DNA from: Botryotinia globosa | Taxonomy: Eukaryota > Ascomycota > Leotiomycetes > Helotiales > Sclerotiniaceae | DNA: 64,000 nt | NCBI GenBank assembly: GCA_014898425.1 | Contig: RCSZ01000002.1 | Coordinates: 2,356,001 to 2,420,000, forward strand | Reading direction: 5' to 3' | In this document: positions 35,768-48,452 of the stretch, in pieces | Position numbering within the stretch: the stretch's first letter is position 1 | Layout: each line of letters starts with the position of its first letter | The notes under the pieces: model-generated | What the model was told of the DNA's origin: nothing | What the model saw: the letters and a program-made list of their open reading frames with translations, nothing else | Databases searched by the model: none | Translations under genes and position numbers: made by a program

Positions 35768-36394
35768 GATATTAGTTACGAAGGCAAAGCATTCCATGCA
35801 TCTAGGTTCAACATGGTTTCGTCTAAAATCTCTTCATGCAATGGATCCTTACTCCAGTAGAGTTAGTTCCAGTCAATACATTAATTTTATGCAATACCTA
35901 GTCTTACCCTCAAGGTTATTGTACCAAAACGACTAGACCCTTTGGCAGGTGGGAGATTGGTGTTCTGACAATCGATTCCTCGGATCACAAAGGGCAGTAC
36001 AGTTTTCACATGTTGTATACATCTATGGCGTTTAGAGTTCTTCCATACCTTCTTCTTGGGATTTGGAGTTGTGCAAAGGCGTTGAAATGTCTCGGCTCTG
36101 TTTGTTGCAGTACGCCCTCATTTCCAGAAAATTCCCTACTGAATGACTTGTGAATTAACACACTAGGCAGGGAGACATCAACTTCCAGACTCTTCGCAAT
36201 TTGCTTTCAATGGTTTGGTTGCGGATGAGGGATTTCCCGCTCACCTGCTCGATTCTTGCGAACGCAAACGGGATCAGATGCATGTATAGCGGAGTTTTTG
36301 TTCCTTTATACACAGGCACTATGGGGAGATATATTTCTTGCCCTTCTACAGTGTTTTGGGGAAGTGTGGGTGAGATTTGTTCGATTCGATTATC
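35768..36394. other. Spacer with a small signal-peptide-like frame
   Basis: 627 bp upstream of the chitinase. A 42-codon plus-strand frame at 36025-36153 begins MAFRVLPYLLLGIWSCAKA, a good signal peptide, followed by a few Cys-containing residues (LKCLGSVCCS). It may be a separate short peptide, an alternative first exon of the chitinase, or chance. Confidence 0.35.
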
Positions 36395-38307
36395 ATGCGT
36401 TTTTGGACATTTTCCTTGTTTGGTTTGATTTATCTGGGAAGGTGTGCTGCGGGACCGGTGCTTTTGCATCGAGAGTCGGATTTTGAAGGGGAGTGTTGTG
36501 ATTTGGCAAGTTCTCTTTAAAATGCATCAGTTCGCTAATAGTAGGTACATGGAGGTGAAGCATTTCTAATTTTCCTTCAGTGAGTCATCTTTCTTCCAGA
36601 AAGCTGCTTCTTGGCCTAAATTTAGCCGAATCTGCGAGGTAGCTCATGCTTTGACATGCTTGTGCGATAATGCTGATCGTTTGGTCGAAGGTTAGGACAG
36701 TGTGATTTCAATACTGCTAATTGTACCGAACCTTCCGCCCCGAATCACCTTCCAAATCGCAGAGATGTAGCACAATGTGGTAAAAATGCTCCACAGGGAA
36801 GTCAAGTATGTCCTCTGAATACTTGCTGTAGCGGTAATGGATACTGCGGGGTATGTATTTTCGAATCGAGTATGATATGCACAAATCTTGCTGCAGCATC
36901 GAGTACTATGCTGCATACTCGTAACTGACTTGTAATCACAGACCACATCCGCCTATTGCATCAACGCCGACCCCATCAACGGCAACGCACCATGCCAACA
37001 CGGTTTCGGCGCCTGCGGCCTTATAAACTTCCCCAACTGCGGTTCGGGCAGCACAACCGCCAGCAACGGGCGCAAGGTCTCCTACTGGCAAATCGGCAGC
37101 GCGACGCGTTCCTGCAACGCTCTTCCCGTCTCTCTTATTCCCACGCAAAACATCACGCATCTCATCTTCGCCTTCATGTCTATCTCTCCTAATTCTTTCC
37201 ACGTGGTTCCTTTCGATACTACGGCGGTGCCTCTCATGTATCCGTTTACTGCTCTTGCTTCTGCGACTTTGGCAACGTATATGGCTATTGGCGGCGGCGG
37301 GTCGAGTGTCCTGCCGCCGATTTGGAGTCAGATGGTGTCGGATCAGGGGAATCGAGCGGCGTTTATTAGTAGTGTGGAGGGATGGCTGAGCACGTTTAAT
37401 TTCCAGGGCGTAGATCTCGATTGGGAGTTTCCGAGTAGTGGCAATGATCGAGATGGGTTTGTGGCGTTGGCTAGAGAGATGCGGGAGAGTTTTACGGCGA
37501 ACTATCCGGGGAAAAATTGGGGGATTAGTGTGGTTTTGTGAGTCGTTTTTGCTCTTCTTCAATCATCTATCTGTTTTCTCCTTTGAAAAAGTAATAGAAA
37601 GCTCATGAGCTTGAACTAATAGCGAGATAGACCACCAGATATCTCCTCCCTCCAATTCTTCGATCCCATCAACCTAGAACCCTACATCACCTTCTTCAAC
37701 TTCATGTCCTACGACCTCCACGGCCCATGGGAAGCCTCCAACCCCTCGCTCGGGGCCTTCGTGCGTCCGCAAACCTCTCTGCCCGATATCACCAGCGCCA
37801 TTTCTCCCCTCTGGTTCGCAGGCGTCGATCCCGCGAAAGTGAATCTGGGACTTGCGGCCTACGGACGCGGCTACACGCTTGCGAGTCCCGCGTGCGCGGA
37901 TCTCGGATGTGCGTATACGGGGCCTAGCGAACCTGGGCCGTGTACCACCGAACCAGGCATTCTGAGTATGAGGGAGATTGGGGTGTTGGTGCAGCGAGAG
38001 GGCCTGCAAACGTCGTGGGTGGGTGCCAGTGCGGCGGAGCAGGGGGGGTTGGGTGTCAAGCAGATTGTGTTTGCAGCGGGCAAACAGTGGATGGGGTTTG
38101 ATGATCAGGAGAGCTGGGGCGTGAAGAGGAAATATGCGGATGCGCTTTGTATTGGGGGAACGGTGGTTTGGAGTGTGGATTTGCAGGGGGTGGGGACGTG
38201 AGTATTTTGGGGGTTTCTTTTCGTTGGGTTTTTCTGGGTTTGATCTGTGTGGAAGATTTGCTGATGATTTTTCTAGTGGTGATGGTAATTTTGGGCCGGG
38301 GTTTTAA
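36395..38307 (+). CDS. Secreted chitinase: CBM18 plus GH18
   Basis: The model 36395-36509, 36581-36638, 36691-36850, 36942-37537, 37631-38197 and 38277-38307 is in frame throughout (508 residues). The first two exons are tentative. MRFWTFSLFGLIYLGRCAA looks like a signal peptide. A type-1 chitin-binding domain (CBM18) spans an intron: QCGKNAPQGSQVCP, NTCCSGNGYCG, then TTSAYC. The GH18 domain follows, with GVDLDWEFP carrying the catalytic Glu (about 273), NFMSYDLHGPW, GLAAYGRGYTL and GGTVVWSVD. It hydrolyses chitin, in the wall or outside the cell. CBM18-GH18 pairs are typical of the large killer-toxin-like fungal chitinases, but this one stops right after GH18 and shows no clear LysM. Exons at 36,950-38,200 are more GC-rich than neighbouring genes. 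Confidence 0.8.
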
Positions 38308-39921
38308 GGGGCGGTGGTGAGATTTACGGGGGCTTGGAATTGGAGTGGCATGGAGGCGTTGAGGTGTGGATGGATTTTACGGCATCTCTTCTCTTTAGTA
38401 TACATCTTTCATGGATATCGTTTTGCAAGTGATGCATACGTTGGAGTATTCATTTTCCAGTCAATTCATTTTATGCTTTCTTGAATCTATTGTGGCTGTT
38501 AAACATTTATATAATGATTTAAGCAGTGATTCAACCAGTTTTTACATTCATGAAGGAGAGCCATTAATAAGCATCCCACCGAGTATCCCGCCTCTAGAAA
38601 TCAATAGTCATCTGCAATTCCCCATCATAAGGAATCGTAAGATTCATATAACCCATTTGCCGGCTCTTTCGCGGAGGGCATATCGAATGGGACATTCAAC
38701 AAGAATTTATTCATTTCATGGAGTTCATAAAGAAGGGGCTGATATTCATGTAAACTATTGATAACGCACCGAAATCCTAAGATACAAATCCTCGAGCCCG
38801 AATATCAACATTGAATCCGAGTTATTCCAACTTCTGGCTATTGACATCAACCTGGAGTCCATTTCTCGGCTATAACAGATTCGGAAGTAATGCAGGTGTT
38901 CCCCCGCTGTTATATCTCCTTACCCAACAATTATAGGAGATATGATATCTCAGATGCTTTCTTGATCTACATCATTTCACTCGATTTATATAATTGATCT
39001 ATATACACAAGTGGACATAATTTGCGGATGAGATCCCGTTTTGGCATCTGGGTGGACGGACGAGAGAAATATGGGATACCGCCCACACGCAGCTTACTGC
39101 ATGGGACTCAAAGCCCATTTTCGGAACGAGAGTAAAAATCCCGGCAAAAAGGAGATATGAGTCAGAAACTCGATTCTAGAAGAGTCAAACACCAAAAATG
39201 AAGTCTAGACGAATGCATGAATAAGGAGGATTGATAATGAGGGTGCAGCAGTGGAAAGTTAATCGGTTAAGCGAATCATGGAGACAGAATTAAGTTTGAG
39301 AGGAGCTACTACTATACTAATATCATAGATTTGTGGAAGAATTATCGATATGAGAGAAACATTTCCGGCATTTCCGTCGATTTGGTAACGTATTATTGCG
39401 GCGTAGGTAATCAATATGAAGCATTGAACCCTGAGATCTGATAAGCAGCCACTAGATCAGATCTCGTACGATCTGCAACAAATCTCAGACGGGAGATATA
39501 ATCATTACATCATTCATCAGACAAAAAGTCATGCTGAGTACCGACGGCAGTTTGGTAGTGGCAGGAACTAGTACAGGGCGTTCGTTCGGTAGGAGAAGGG
39601 GAAGTCCGTGGTGCATAGCTGCAGCAGAGTTAGAATTAGTTAGAAACACACGTTAGATTATGTGAAGGTCAGGGACTTGGAAAAGTAGAGGTCACAGAAT
39701 ATCTCCGGAGGATGTTTAGAAAAATTTGCATTGTAGAATGTTGTTCCAGCACAAAACTATACTATATACAGATATTATTGCAAATATCGAATCTCATTGC
39801 TCAATCTCTCGGAGAGATGGGTATTTTCATCAACCAACCGTTCCCTTGACGCCCCTTTGACTCCTTAGATAGATTTAAATTTTCAAAAACTCCTTTCCTA
39901 CTCCACCCAGTCCGCCGTTCT
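38308..39921. other. Convergent 3' spacer
   Basis: 1.6 kb between two convergent genes. A 116-codon plus-strand frame at 38411-38761 has no recognisable feature and is probably within a 3' untranslated region. Confidence 0.4.
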
Positions 39922-41367
39922 TCACACAGAATATCGCGGTTTATAAGGAGCCGCCGTACCTAAATCCCCTTCATCGATTGGTTCATCTTTGGAATTCTTC
40001 GTGTAGAAAAAGGCATCCTCATTTCTTAGTCTCGTATCACTGTCTCTCTTCCCTATCTCGCTTTCGTCGCTTTTACATTCATCACTACTCCTTCTCCTTT
40101 CCCCTTCAGCAGCTATTCTCATAAAACTGGAAATGCTGGCATCACTTCCAATCTCTTCAATTGCATTCAAACTCCTTGAGCGTCTTTTCAATCTGATTTC
40201 TCGCTCTTGGATATCACCTAGTTCGAGATCGTCATGTGAGAGTTTTCGCGAGGTACGAGAGCCTTTTGGAGTAGCGACTGTTGTAGATCCTGAGAATGGC
40301 CCCTTGTCCGCTGAAGAGATGGCATAATGCTCATTTCGGCGGGAATGTAAAGAGCGGGCAAGGATAAAAGGTATGTAACGTGTGAAGAAAGGTTTCGTGG
40401 CAGGAACAGATGCCCCAATCTAAGATTTTGTTAGAACTGTTCACCGTGTATCCTGTGACGTGAAGACAAAATGGAGATGCTTACTATGCCAACATAAAGC
40501 TCAACGGTACCGCTTATCCAAACGTAATAAGTGTCCCATGTCATATCCGGTGAGACCAGCTCTACATAAGTGTAGTATGTTCTCACAGCCCCAGCTACAC
40601 AGACGAGAAATCCGGCGCCGAAGAGAAAAACAATGATGAGCCGTTGACGATGAGACATTTGCAATTGTAGCATTCTCGGGATTGGGAATAAGACGACGAT
40701 ACAGTCAGTCACAGTATTTATGGTTCCAGCAGCCGTGACATGAACAGTTTCATCGATGCATTCTGGCTGGGGAGCGAAAGTTATAAGCCAGTAATGAGAG
40801 GGTGGTCTGATTTTTGAGTAAGTCAATGATATATCCATGTGACCCAAGATGGGTATCAAGATTTGAGCCCACTAACCGACATTGGAAAATAGTAACGATG
40901 ATGAATACAAGGCCTTGAGCGGCGATTATAATGGAAGCCGCAATGGTTAATATCTTGAACCTTTGCCCGCTTGATAGAATTCGGTAATATAATGCCAACA
41001 TAGAACATTTTGTGAGAGTTTGTCCGAGAGTGAAAACGATTTGTGTGATTATAACATATTGTAGACCAAAGGTAACCCGATTGAATGGAACATCCCATAT
41101 ATGTCGATTGAAGTGGAACTTTCCCTCTGCGAGAATGGCGAGGATAGCAAATGCTGTCGTTGGCAGGATTGCTGCAAGTATGAGCCAGTCATCCAATCCG
41201 AAAGTCTTTGACATTACAAGTCGAGTGTAGAGCCTGATGAATATTATGGAGAGAACTAGAGGCAATAATATTGAAGTGACGATTAAAACTCCATGCCCTC
41301 GCGTTATAGGGTTGTCATAATTCGGAACTGGCCAAGAGGCGATGATCTCAGGAGAGGGAAGCTGCAT
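39922..41367 (-). CDS. SAT4/PTH11-type (fungal rhodopsin domain) integral membrane protein
   Basis: Three exons, 41367-40877, 40806-40485 and 40419-39922, give 436 residues from MQLPSPEII. Seven hydrophobic segments are visible in the first about 300 residues. Family hallmarks are the FGLDDWLILAA block after TM2, TKCSMLALYYRI, the Cys-bearing FQCRPPSHYW at the first splice junction and the TDCIVVLFPIPRMLQLQM segment. The last 140 residues are a charged Ser/Arg/Glu-rich cytoplasmic tail. The family includes PTH11-like putative receptors, but most members have no known ligand, and no CFEM domain is present. The second intron has a clear TTCTAAC branch site. Confidence 0.88.
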
Positions 41368-44358
41368 CTTGAAAAGTATATGGTCGACATCAATGCAAGA
41401 TGGAGGTACAGTAGTTGAAGTATATAGTCGTAGGGAAACGGTCAAATAAGAAAGTAACAATGCTAACAGCTCACTACTGCGTCTCCAAAAAAAGTATCAA
41501 GGGAAAGATCCGTGCCTAACGCAAAGGAACTCCACCTTGATATACTAAACCTGACCTGTAGGCGGGACGGGATAGAAAGTATCTTTTCCTGACGGACTTC
41601 AATAATAGATGCTTCTCAACCACTGCAAGCCACCAGATTTGTTGCGGGAAACCCATGTTTGTGTCACGAACCCTCAATCTTTTATTCATCAACGCTCAAT
41701 GGCATTGGCAAATCTCCAAATTATCCACTAGGCTAATCATATTGAGGGTATCATTTAGAATCTCCAATTGTCCTCTGGACTATGAGCACAGATGTCTCTA
41801 TTTTGTTTTGACGAACGACGAGCACTTGTTATAAAGTTCAATCGTAGAGCTAGCCAAGGGAACGTTCAAGGGAGGTGACTTGATGAAAGTCTCGAAATGT
41901 GGACGATGTAAGATCCCTTTCAATATGAGGGCAAGTCCCTGAGAGAATGGGTATAACGCACGGACTATCCTCTCCTATTGGGCAATAGCAGACGAATGAA
42001 GATCGAGTACGGTGTTGAATCAATAGATTCCCCGGATAAGGTTGTTGGGCACTGCCAAAGTGCGGGGGTTAGCTTCAGAAGTATGGATGGATTGGCTCTG
42101 GACGGCTCGAATAGTCAATGTAAGATCGTGTTCGTCTAACGTTACGAGCTGTAGCACCGGCAACAATGTTATTCCCATTGTCCCTTCACCAAAACAGGAA
42201 ATCTTGAATGTGAGGAACTCTCATATGATGAATCAGGATTCCTGGTTCAGGAATAGACTATGCTGAGAGTTGATGACTCGCAACGGCGTGCACTGTAGGA
42301 AAAAGCAACTCAAGAGTCAAGTACCGAGTGTAATCCACCCTCATGGATCGTTGCTGCATAGGGCTCGATATGAGCACCGATTTAACGCCGAAAAAGAAAA
42401 GGAAATGAAAGGGGTCTTCGCAAGCTTTTCCACTTCGATCTCCGGTCTCCAGAATCCCAACACTCTGGAATCGTCAAATATGATCAACATGATTTTCTAT
42501 CCGAAACCCAACAGGGCGACCAACACTTCCTCGCCCTGACACTTCCTTTTGAGGCTTGTAAAACACCAAGATATGTTGCAGTTTGAAAACAATTCTGAAG
42601 GCCCAGTGACACAGAGCTGAGGGTATTACTTACATACGACAGCGCTTTGTTTACAGCATAATTGTGATAGACGTCTGTGACTCTGAGAACACCAAGAACT
42701 TAAGAGCCACCTGGTGACCTCGGCTCGTCCACTTCTCGGTTTCCCTCGATGATCTAAAGGCCCGTGCAGTTGCACCTGCACTGGTGGAGATACTGTAAGG
42801 TTACCTACTGTCAAAAAGAAAGAAGCAAAAAAAGCAGCGCATGCATTATCTACAAAAATTTCATCACAACTGGTAAATCCCCAGTTATGTCTCTACCGTC
42901 TAGGATCTTGACCGTTTCTCATCCAATCCTCGAGCTAGATCTATCTGTATAGTCTGCAGATGTATTTCTTCTTCCGCAACAGATTCTGCATGTTTCCTCA
43001 TCTAGCACTCGGCAAAACTCCATTTCACCAAAACCTCGCGCTAACATCGTCCTAACCATCCTGCGTTATCTTATCTGCTTAGCAGTTTTCTCTCGCGGCA
43101 TCTATTGAAAATTTACTCTATTTTTGTTTTTTCTGTGATCCGTCTCTTCGTACGGAAAAGCTGATCATCTCCGAGCTTGTGGTCAGACCGCCAAAGGACA
43201 TTGTCGCTAACCTCTTACCCCTCGACATAGTTCCCTCTATTTCTTTTCCCTTACGAGAAGAATCAGGGCGCAGCGTGCATTGATACATTTTTTCTCGATT
43301 TTCCGATCCGTGAACCCTTGATTTCTGCTTCTACCATTTCTTTTTCGTCCCAATTCATCTGGCCCCGATGATGATGATGATGCATTGCAATTCAGGATCC
43401 GTATACGCTCGAGGCCTTTTAGTGCTGACCTTTTGAATACGATGAAGCAGTGTCGAGAGATATCGGACCATCTGATATCGTATCAGGTGATACATCATGT
43501 TCATGTAAATTTCTTTTGTTCTCGATATCCACCTAGGTCGCCGAATAGTCATGAGAAGTCAGAATGAATAGAATCTACGATTCTCACGACAATTCCACGG
43601 AGGAGGCCAAACGCGGACAGATTCCGATAGAAAGAATATAGAAAGAGGGGTAGATGCAAAGATCCAAGTGAGGGTTCTGAACTATAGCCAACTAATGTTG
43701 AGGTACCTGGGGAAATACCAGCAGTCTGGAGCCAGGTTAGTTTTGTGGAGTGGCTTTAAGGAAAATGACTATAGGGGGATTAGTGTTTGTTCAAATGATT
43801 CCTCTATATACACAGCTAACACACAGTCTAAATTGGATGCTGTGGATCTATACTTGCATAATTCTCTCATACAAAAAGAGAGAATACCGACAGTAAGGAA
43901 CCAAAATTCTCCGCAGCTATCAGCTGTAATTTTATACTAGTATAGTAAATGTAAGTCTATTGAATAAAAAGTCAATGCTCTTCGGACAATGACTTAGAGT
44001 TGCATTTCATGGAGATATCCGATTTGAAATTGTCATGGTTTTGCAACGGTCGATCAAAACGTCATTGAAGTACCCAATACTAATCTCTTCTTGCTCGGAG
44101 CTGGGCGTGGTGATGAGGCATTTGAATGCATAGGACAAGAACCACCTATGGCGTGATTCGGTACTTGTGATATCACTAATTGTGATCAAGGAGGAGGGCA
44201 ATACTACCATGCGGCGAAACATTGCTAGACTGATATCATACATGACGGTCGACAGACGAGAATAATCATTAGCTAGTCTTGTGATTCATAATTGTATTTT
44301 CAGTAAGTAAAGGGTACGTTCACTAGAACTAGATAGGTATAACCGAAATACTCTCTGT
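41368..44358. other. Gene-free spacer
   Basis: 3 kb with no supported gene. Short frames occur on both strands without motifs. A GATGATGATGATGATG run lies near 43,367-43,382. Confidence 0.4.
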
Positions 44359-45704
44359 CTAAGGAGCTGGTCCCCAAGGCACACGATGCTCCAAATCCGG
44401 ATACTCATACTCATCATTCTCCATATATGGCATCTGCAACACGCCGTCTCTATCTGTATATGTATCCTTCTCATTTTCAAAGACCTGAAAGAGAGCTTGG
44501 TCATTCATACACAGTCCACTAATCAACCACCATGCCACGATAAACTTGACGCGCCAGACCTTCCATTCACTAACGAGCTTCTTTTCATCCCATTCATCTT
44601 CCGCCGAACCTTCCGGCATGCCTCTCACGCAATGATAAACCAAGCAAGTACTTTTGTCCTCCGCACTTTGAGCATCCAGAACCACAAATTGATACCACTC
44701 AATTTCGCCCTCAAAGTCGGGAAAGTCGTGACGGTCGACGACGTTTTCCACCATGAACTTTTGTAAGGTTTCAGGAGATGCGTCTTGAAAGCCAGTAGTA
44801 ATTGATGGACTTGGTAGAGGAAGAGTAAGTTCAGGTCCATGGACATCCTCGGATGGGCTCTCTTGGAGAATCCATGGGCTTTCGGGTGCGCTTTTGGCCC
44901 GGGTAGATTGCCTTACGAATGTTGAAAGTGTCTAGCAGGAAGACTTTAACGTATGTTCAACTGTCTATAGAACTGCGTGACTTACCTCATTTGGGATTTG
45001 AGCTGTGCAAAATACCAGAAAGGTGCCCATATCTTTGGATTTGAACTGAACTAACTGACTGGCCTCAAGATATTTGTTGACTGGAAATGCGGGTCACGTT
45101 GAAGCCACAAGAGATTTAGTCTTCAAGGATGACTTTTGAATCTTAGTTACAGAGTATAGGAGAAACTTGAGGAGATTTTGTATAGAAATTGCCCAGGTAA
45201 GGCTGATAGAGGATTGGGGCAGGACGATAAAGAACGTCAGAGGCTCAGAGGCTGTGCTTACGTAACACATGCAGGATTCACTCTGACTGAGATGATGCAT
45301 CTTACCTTTGACATCTAATAAATCCAAGACATGGCGCTGAGAACTTCCATTAGACTCAAAAGATCCTCCGGTTTCAGCTGATATTCACCCATGATACCAT
45401 GGATGGAGGGAGCCTTCTGGATTTGCGGTCAATCTCGAATGATACTAGATATAGAATTTGCAGGGCTAGGTCGCTAAATACATGTAGTTTCTTATAGATG
45501 ATATATGGCGTGAGTGACAATCGCTGGTTGTTCCCGCTGTTGTATCGTCCTTCTTGAAAGACTTACCTGCCAATTGCTAAGGTGGGCCAAGAGAAGTCGC
45601 AAGGCAGACTGAAGTGGTTGCACATTGCTATGACATAAAAGGTATCTATGTACCGTAAGCAGAGAACACCGATCCAAGGGATTTTGCAAGCAATCAAGAG
45701 GCAC
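44359..45704 (-). pseudogene. Unknown gene, probably interrupted by a frameshift
   Basis: Several credible exons line up on the minus strand. One (ending at 45567) closes with LAHLSNWQ and a perfect CAG/GTAAGT donor. The next (45416-45306) reads on as KAPSIHGIMGEYQLKPEDLL but meets TAG at 45315-45317. A different frame of the same exon ends at a strong donor (AAG/GTAAGA) and joins in phase to 45080-44986 and 44931-44359. Those encode LVQFKSKDMGTFLVFCTAQI, a Pro/Ser linker and a Trp-rich C-terminal part (EIEWYQFVVLDAQ, KVWRVKFIVAWWLI). Either a one-base shift has broken the gene, or these are two adjacent genes. I recognise no domain, and the upstream start is unresolved. Confidence 0.45.
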
Positions 45705-47426
45705 GGCGAAGGAACTATTGGCGTCGTCTGATGTTTTACGCCTTCATGGCTATATGGATATTGTTAGTAGCATTTAAATGAACAGAGAACTAGCTGCATG
45801 TCAATGTCCGTTTCGCATAAACTTCGGAATGCTGATCCGCTAGGATTAGTCTCGCCGCATTGATTCTGTCACTATGTACCTACCCTAGGTTAGTTGTCTG
45901 AGGGTAAAATAGACATCCATTTCTAGAGATGAAATCAAGGAAACCGTAAAGTATGAAGGAATTTCCCCTTAGTCATCACAAAGACCTTGTATATGATACA
46001 ATAAGATCTTATTGTATTATAGAGAATATGGATTACTAAGCACAATTCCCCTCCGATTGAATCTCCTGCACGTTTTCTAGCTCTGTTATTAGCTCTTTTG
46101 ATCTTTCCTCCCCTTCGGAAGGATCGGAAGAGTTTCATACATATCACTGTCACCAAAAATCGAAGATATACTATATAATTTAATTGAAATATTAAATCAG
46201 TAAAGGGGGGAAGGTGGAAAGAGAGGAGGCAAGCGAATGGAAAAAGAAAAGAGGGCTTTCAAAGCCTAAGCTTACTTTGAATCATTTACCTTTATAATAT
46301 TGATAAAATTCATGTATAACTTACCTGTCAATAGCTTCAATTGAAGAAGTGAAGAAGTGAAAGTGGAAGTGGAAATAGAAGTGGCGGATCACATGATTGA
46401 CCTCTCAAAACAAGCGATTAGCCTTGAATTTGAAGCTATTTTAACATTTTCCCTTAGTCTTGTAGATCTCTATACGAGATATACTAAATCTTTCATTGAA
46501 ATCTCACACGCGCGGTCTCGCCGTCTCGGGCTTCGGTTTAGTACGGTTTTCCCCACCAAAACCGTAGTTTACGGTTTCCTTGGTTTTATAGGGTCTAGAG
46601 CTGACATTTTCAAACTTTTCTAGACTATTTGCCCGTACTCAAGAAGACGGTCACTCAGTTGATGTGCCAAATATTGTGCAAATGCAAAACCTCTCATTAC
46701 AGCTGTACGACATTGGTGATTGGAGTTCTTGGAACGGCTGACATCGGTTCGAACTCTAATATAAAGCAGCTACCTGCGAATATTCTTCCTTGCGATGTCA
46801 CTGTTCAATAGAAACCAAAAGGTCTAGGAAGTCACTGCATTGTAACTCTCTATAATTCTTAAATTGGGGCAGGAAATATTCAGGAGTCAGATCGTATATT
46901 TTTGGTATACCTACCCCAGCATTTTCAATTGTTTGTTATTTTCGTACGGCTCGGAATGAGGCCCTGGTTCCCCTAGAGCAAATCATTTCCACGAGAAGTA
47001 TATGTTGGTATCAGACTGATATACCTGTCATAAAAAACCTGCTCGGTTGCAATCATAGGCCTGTTACGATGATTTGCCATAAATATCAGGGTCTAGAGCA
47101 TAATGACAAGGTCTAGAACAGATACCTTGTGACATGCCTAGAACATCGAATAGTAAGATCTAAGAATTGGAAAGAATTGGAAAGAATGTGAGTTCATCAT
47201 TCCGTTCTGATAAATCTATGTGTCCGCATACCATATTCCTCGCCATTCCACCAATGTAATAAAGCAACCCACGCAAAAAATCACAAAAAGGTCTACCCAA
47301 ATAGTGCAAGTATGAAAAAAAAATTCAAGTCCACCCCTTCCCGGAACACAACTCCCCAACTTCTCAAATCGTATGCAAGGCATAGCAATTTGGTCACCCG
47401 TCAAATCATAACACTCATCCAAACAC
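45705..47426. other. Spacer, upstream part possibly containing 5' exons of the interrupted gene
   Basis: A minus-strand stretch near 45,798-45,875 encodes RINAARLILADQHSEVYAKR after a CTAAC-type branch site and TAG acceptor. It could be an earlier exon of the 44-46 kb gene. The rest, 45,900-47,426, has no supported gene. Confidence 0.35.
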
Positions 47427-48452
47427 TCAAGAATATCCGGGGAAGTTGACAGCCCATGTGTCAGTTCCATACTTGAGGTGTTGCCAGAGGACTGAGTTTC
47501 CAGACTTTTTGGATGTTCTTCGATACATAAAGTTGACTGGGTCGGTCGAAGGTGCATTTTTGCAAACTGTGTCTGCTGCTTTCCCTGCATCTAGTGCTTT
47601 ACAGTATTTACTAAATATTTGTGTTAGTTGCTGATACAAAAACTATAAAGCTTATCTTACCCGGCGTTGTGGTACTTCTTCTTGAAGTATTCGTCTTTCT
47701 TAGCTTTGTAGTGACTGATTTGTCCGGACTATTAAATGGGGGTTAGTATCCACATGAAGAGATACTGTTCGATTGCAGTGGGGTTGTTCTTGATATAGCG
47801 AATAGAGCTTCATATAGAGCTTCATAGTAAAATGATGGAAGATTGGATTAGCTTACGACTCGAGATCCCTCCTCTGATACATATGTTAGTTTTGTTACCA
47901 TAACAGGAAGAAAAAGAGACTAACTTGTGTTATGGCCTGGATCGACAGGTGCGATGAGACAACCTATCCCACCCTCTTTGGCGGATGCATTGGTGGTATC
48001 TTCCGGACTAGTCCAAGTGGACTGTTTCAACGCTGATAAATCAATTTTTGAGCCCCCAACCAATGTTGCCAAGGGAGGTCTGAAAGGGTCTGACCCGGCA
48101 CCACTTGCTGTTCTCTGTGCCGTATTAGATCCCGGTCCTCCATATTGACTAGTCTCTGTTAGCAACCTATATGTTAACGATAACAATGTAGTAAGTGAGC
48201 TCACAGTAATGAAGGCGATTTGAAGCAGAGAATCGCAGCGCATTGAGCCTCGCATACTTCTTCGACACCAGCACAATCAATATTGAAAATGTATGGCTTG
48301 GCTTTTGTTCCGTCTCCAGCGTCGGTACCGATACGTTTTTCGAGTTCGAAGGAGGCGTCCACGGACTCTGCTTCTGCTACTGGAGCAGCTAGAACAGAAG
48401 AGAGCTGTAGAGACAGTAGGGCTGCTACTGGAACAAAGACTTTGAACTGCAT
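47427..48452 (-). CDS. Secreted NucA/NucB deoxyribonuclease-like protein
   Basis: Five exons, 48452-48205, 48148-47925, 47873-47857 (17 nt), 47728-47661 and 47610-47427, give 246 residues. Residues 1-22 are a signal peptide, followed by a propeptide-like stretch ending LEKR, a likely Kex2 site at 40. The segment PYIFNIDCAGVEEVC (53-67) plus the Cys-rich run after it matches the start of fungal NucA/NucB domains. The positions that normally read DEYPFAS then GG and ENxxQG here read EDTTNAS with EGG, and HNTKEG. Family members are secreted non-specific DNases. The altered catalytic positions suggest changed or lost activity. A tail of about 60 residues (NFMYRRTSKKSG, TDTWAVNFPGYS) follows. Confidence 0.7.

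Noticed and set aside
36936..37562. 208-codon minus-strand frame opposite the chitinase
   Set aside because: Antisense shadow of a GC-rich exon; the plus strand encodes recognisable CBM18 and GH18 motifs.
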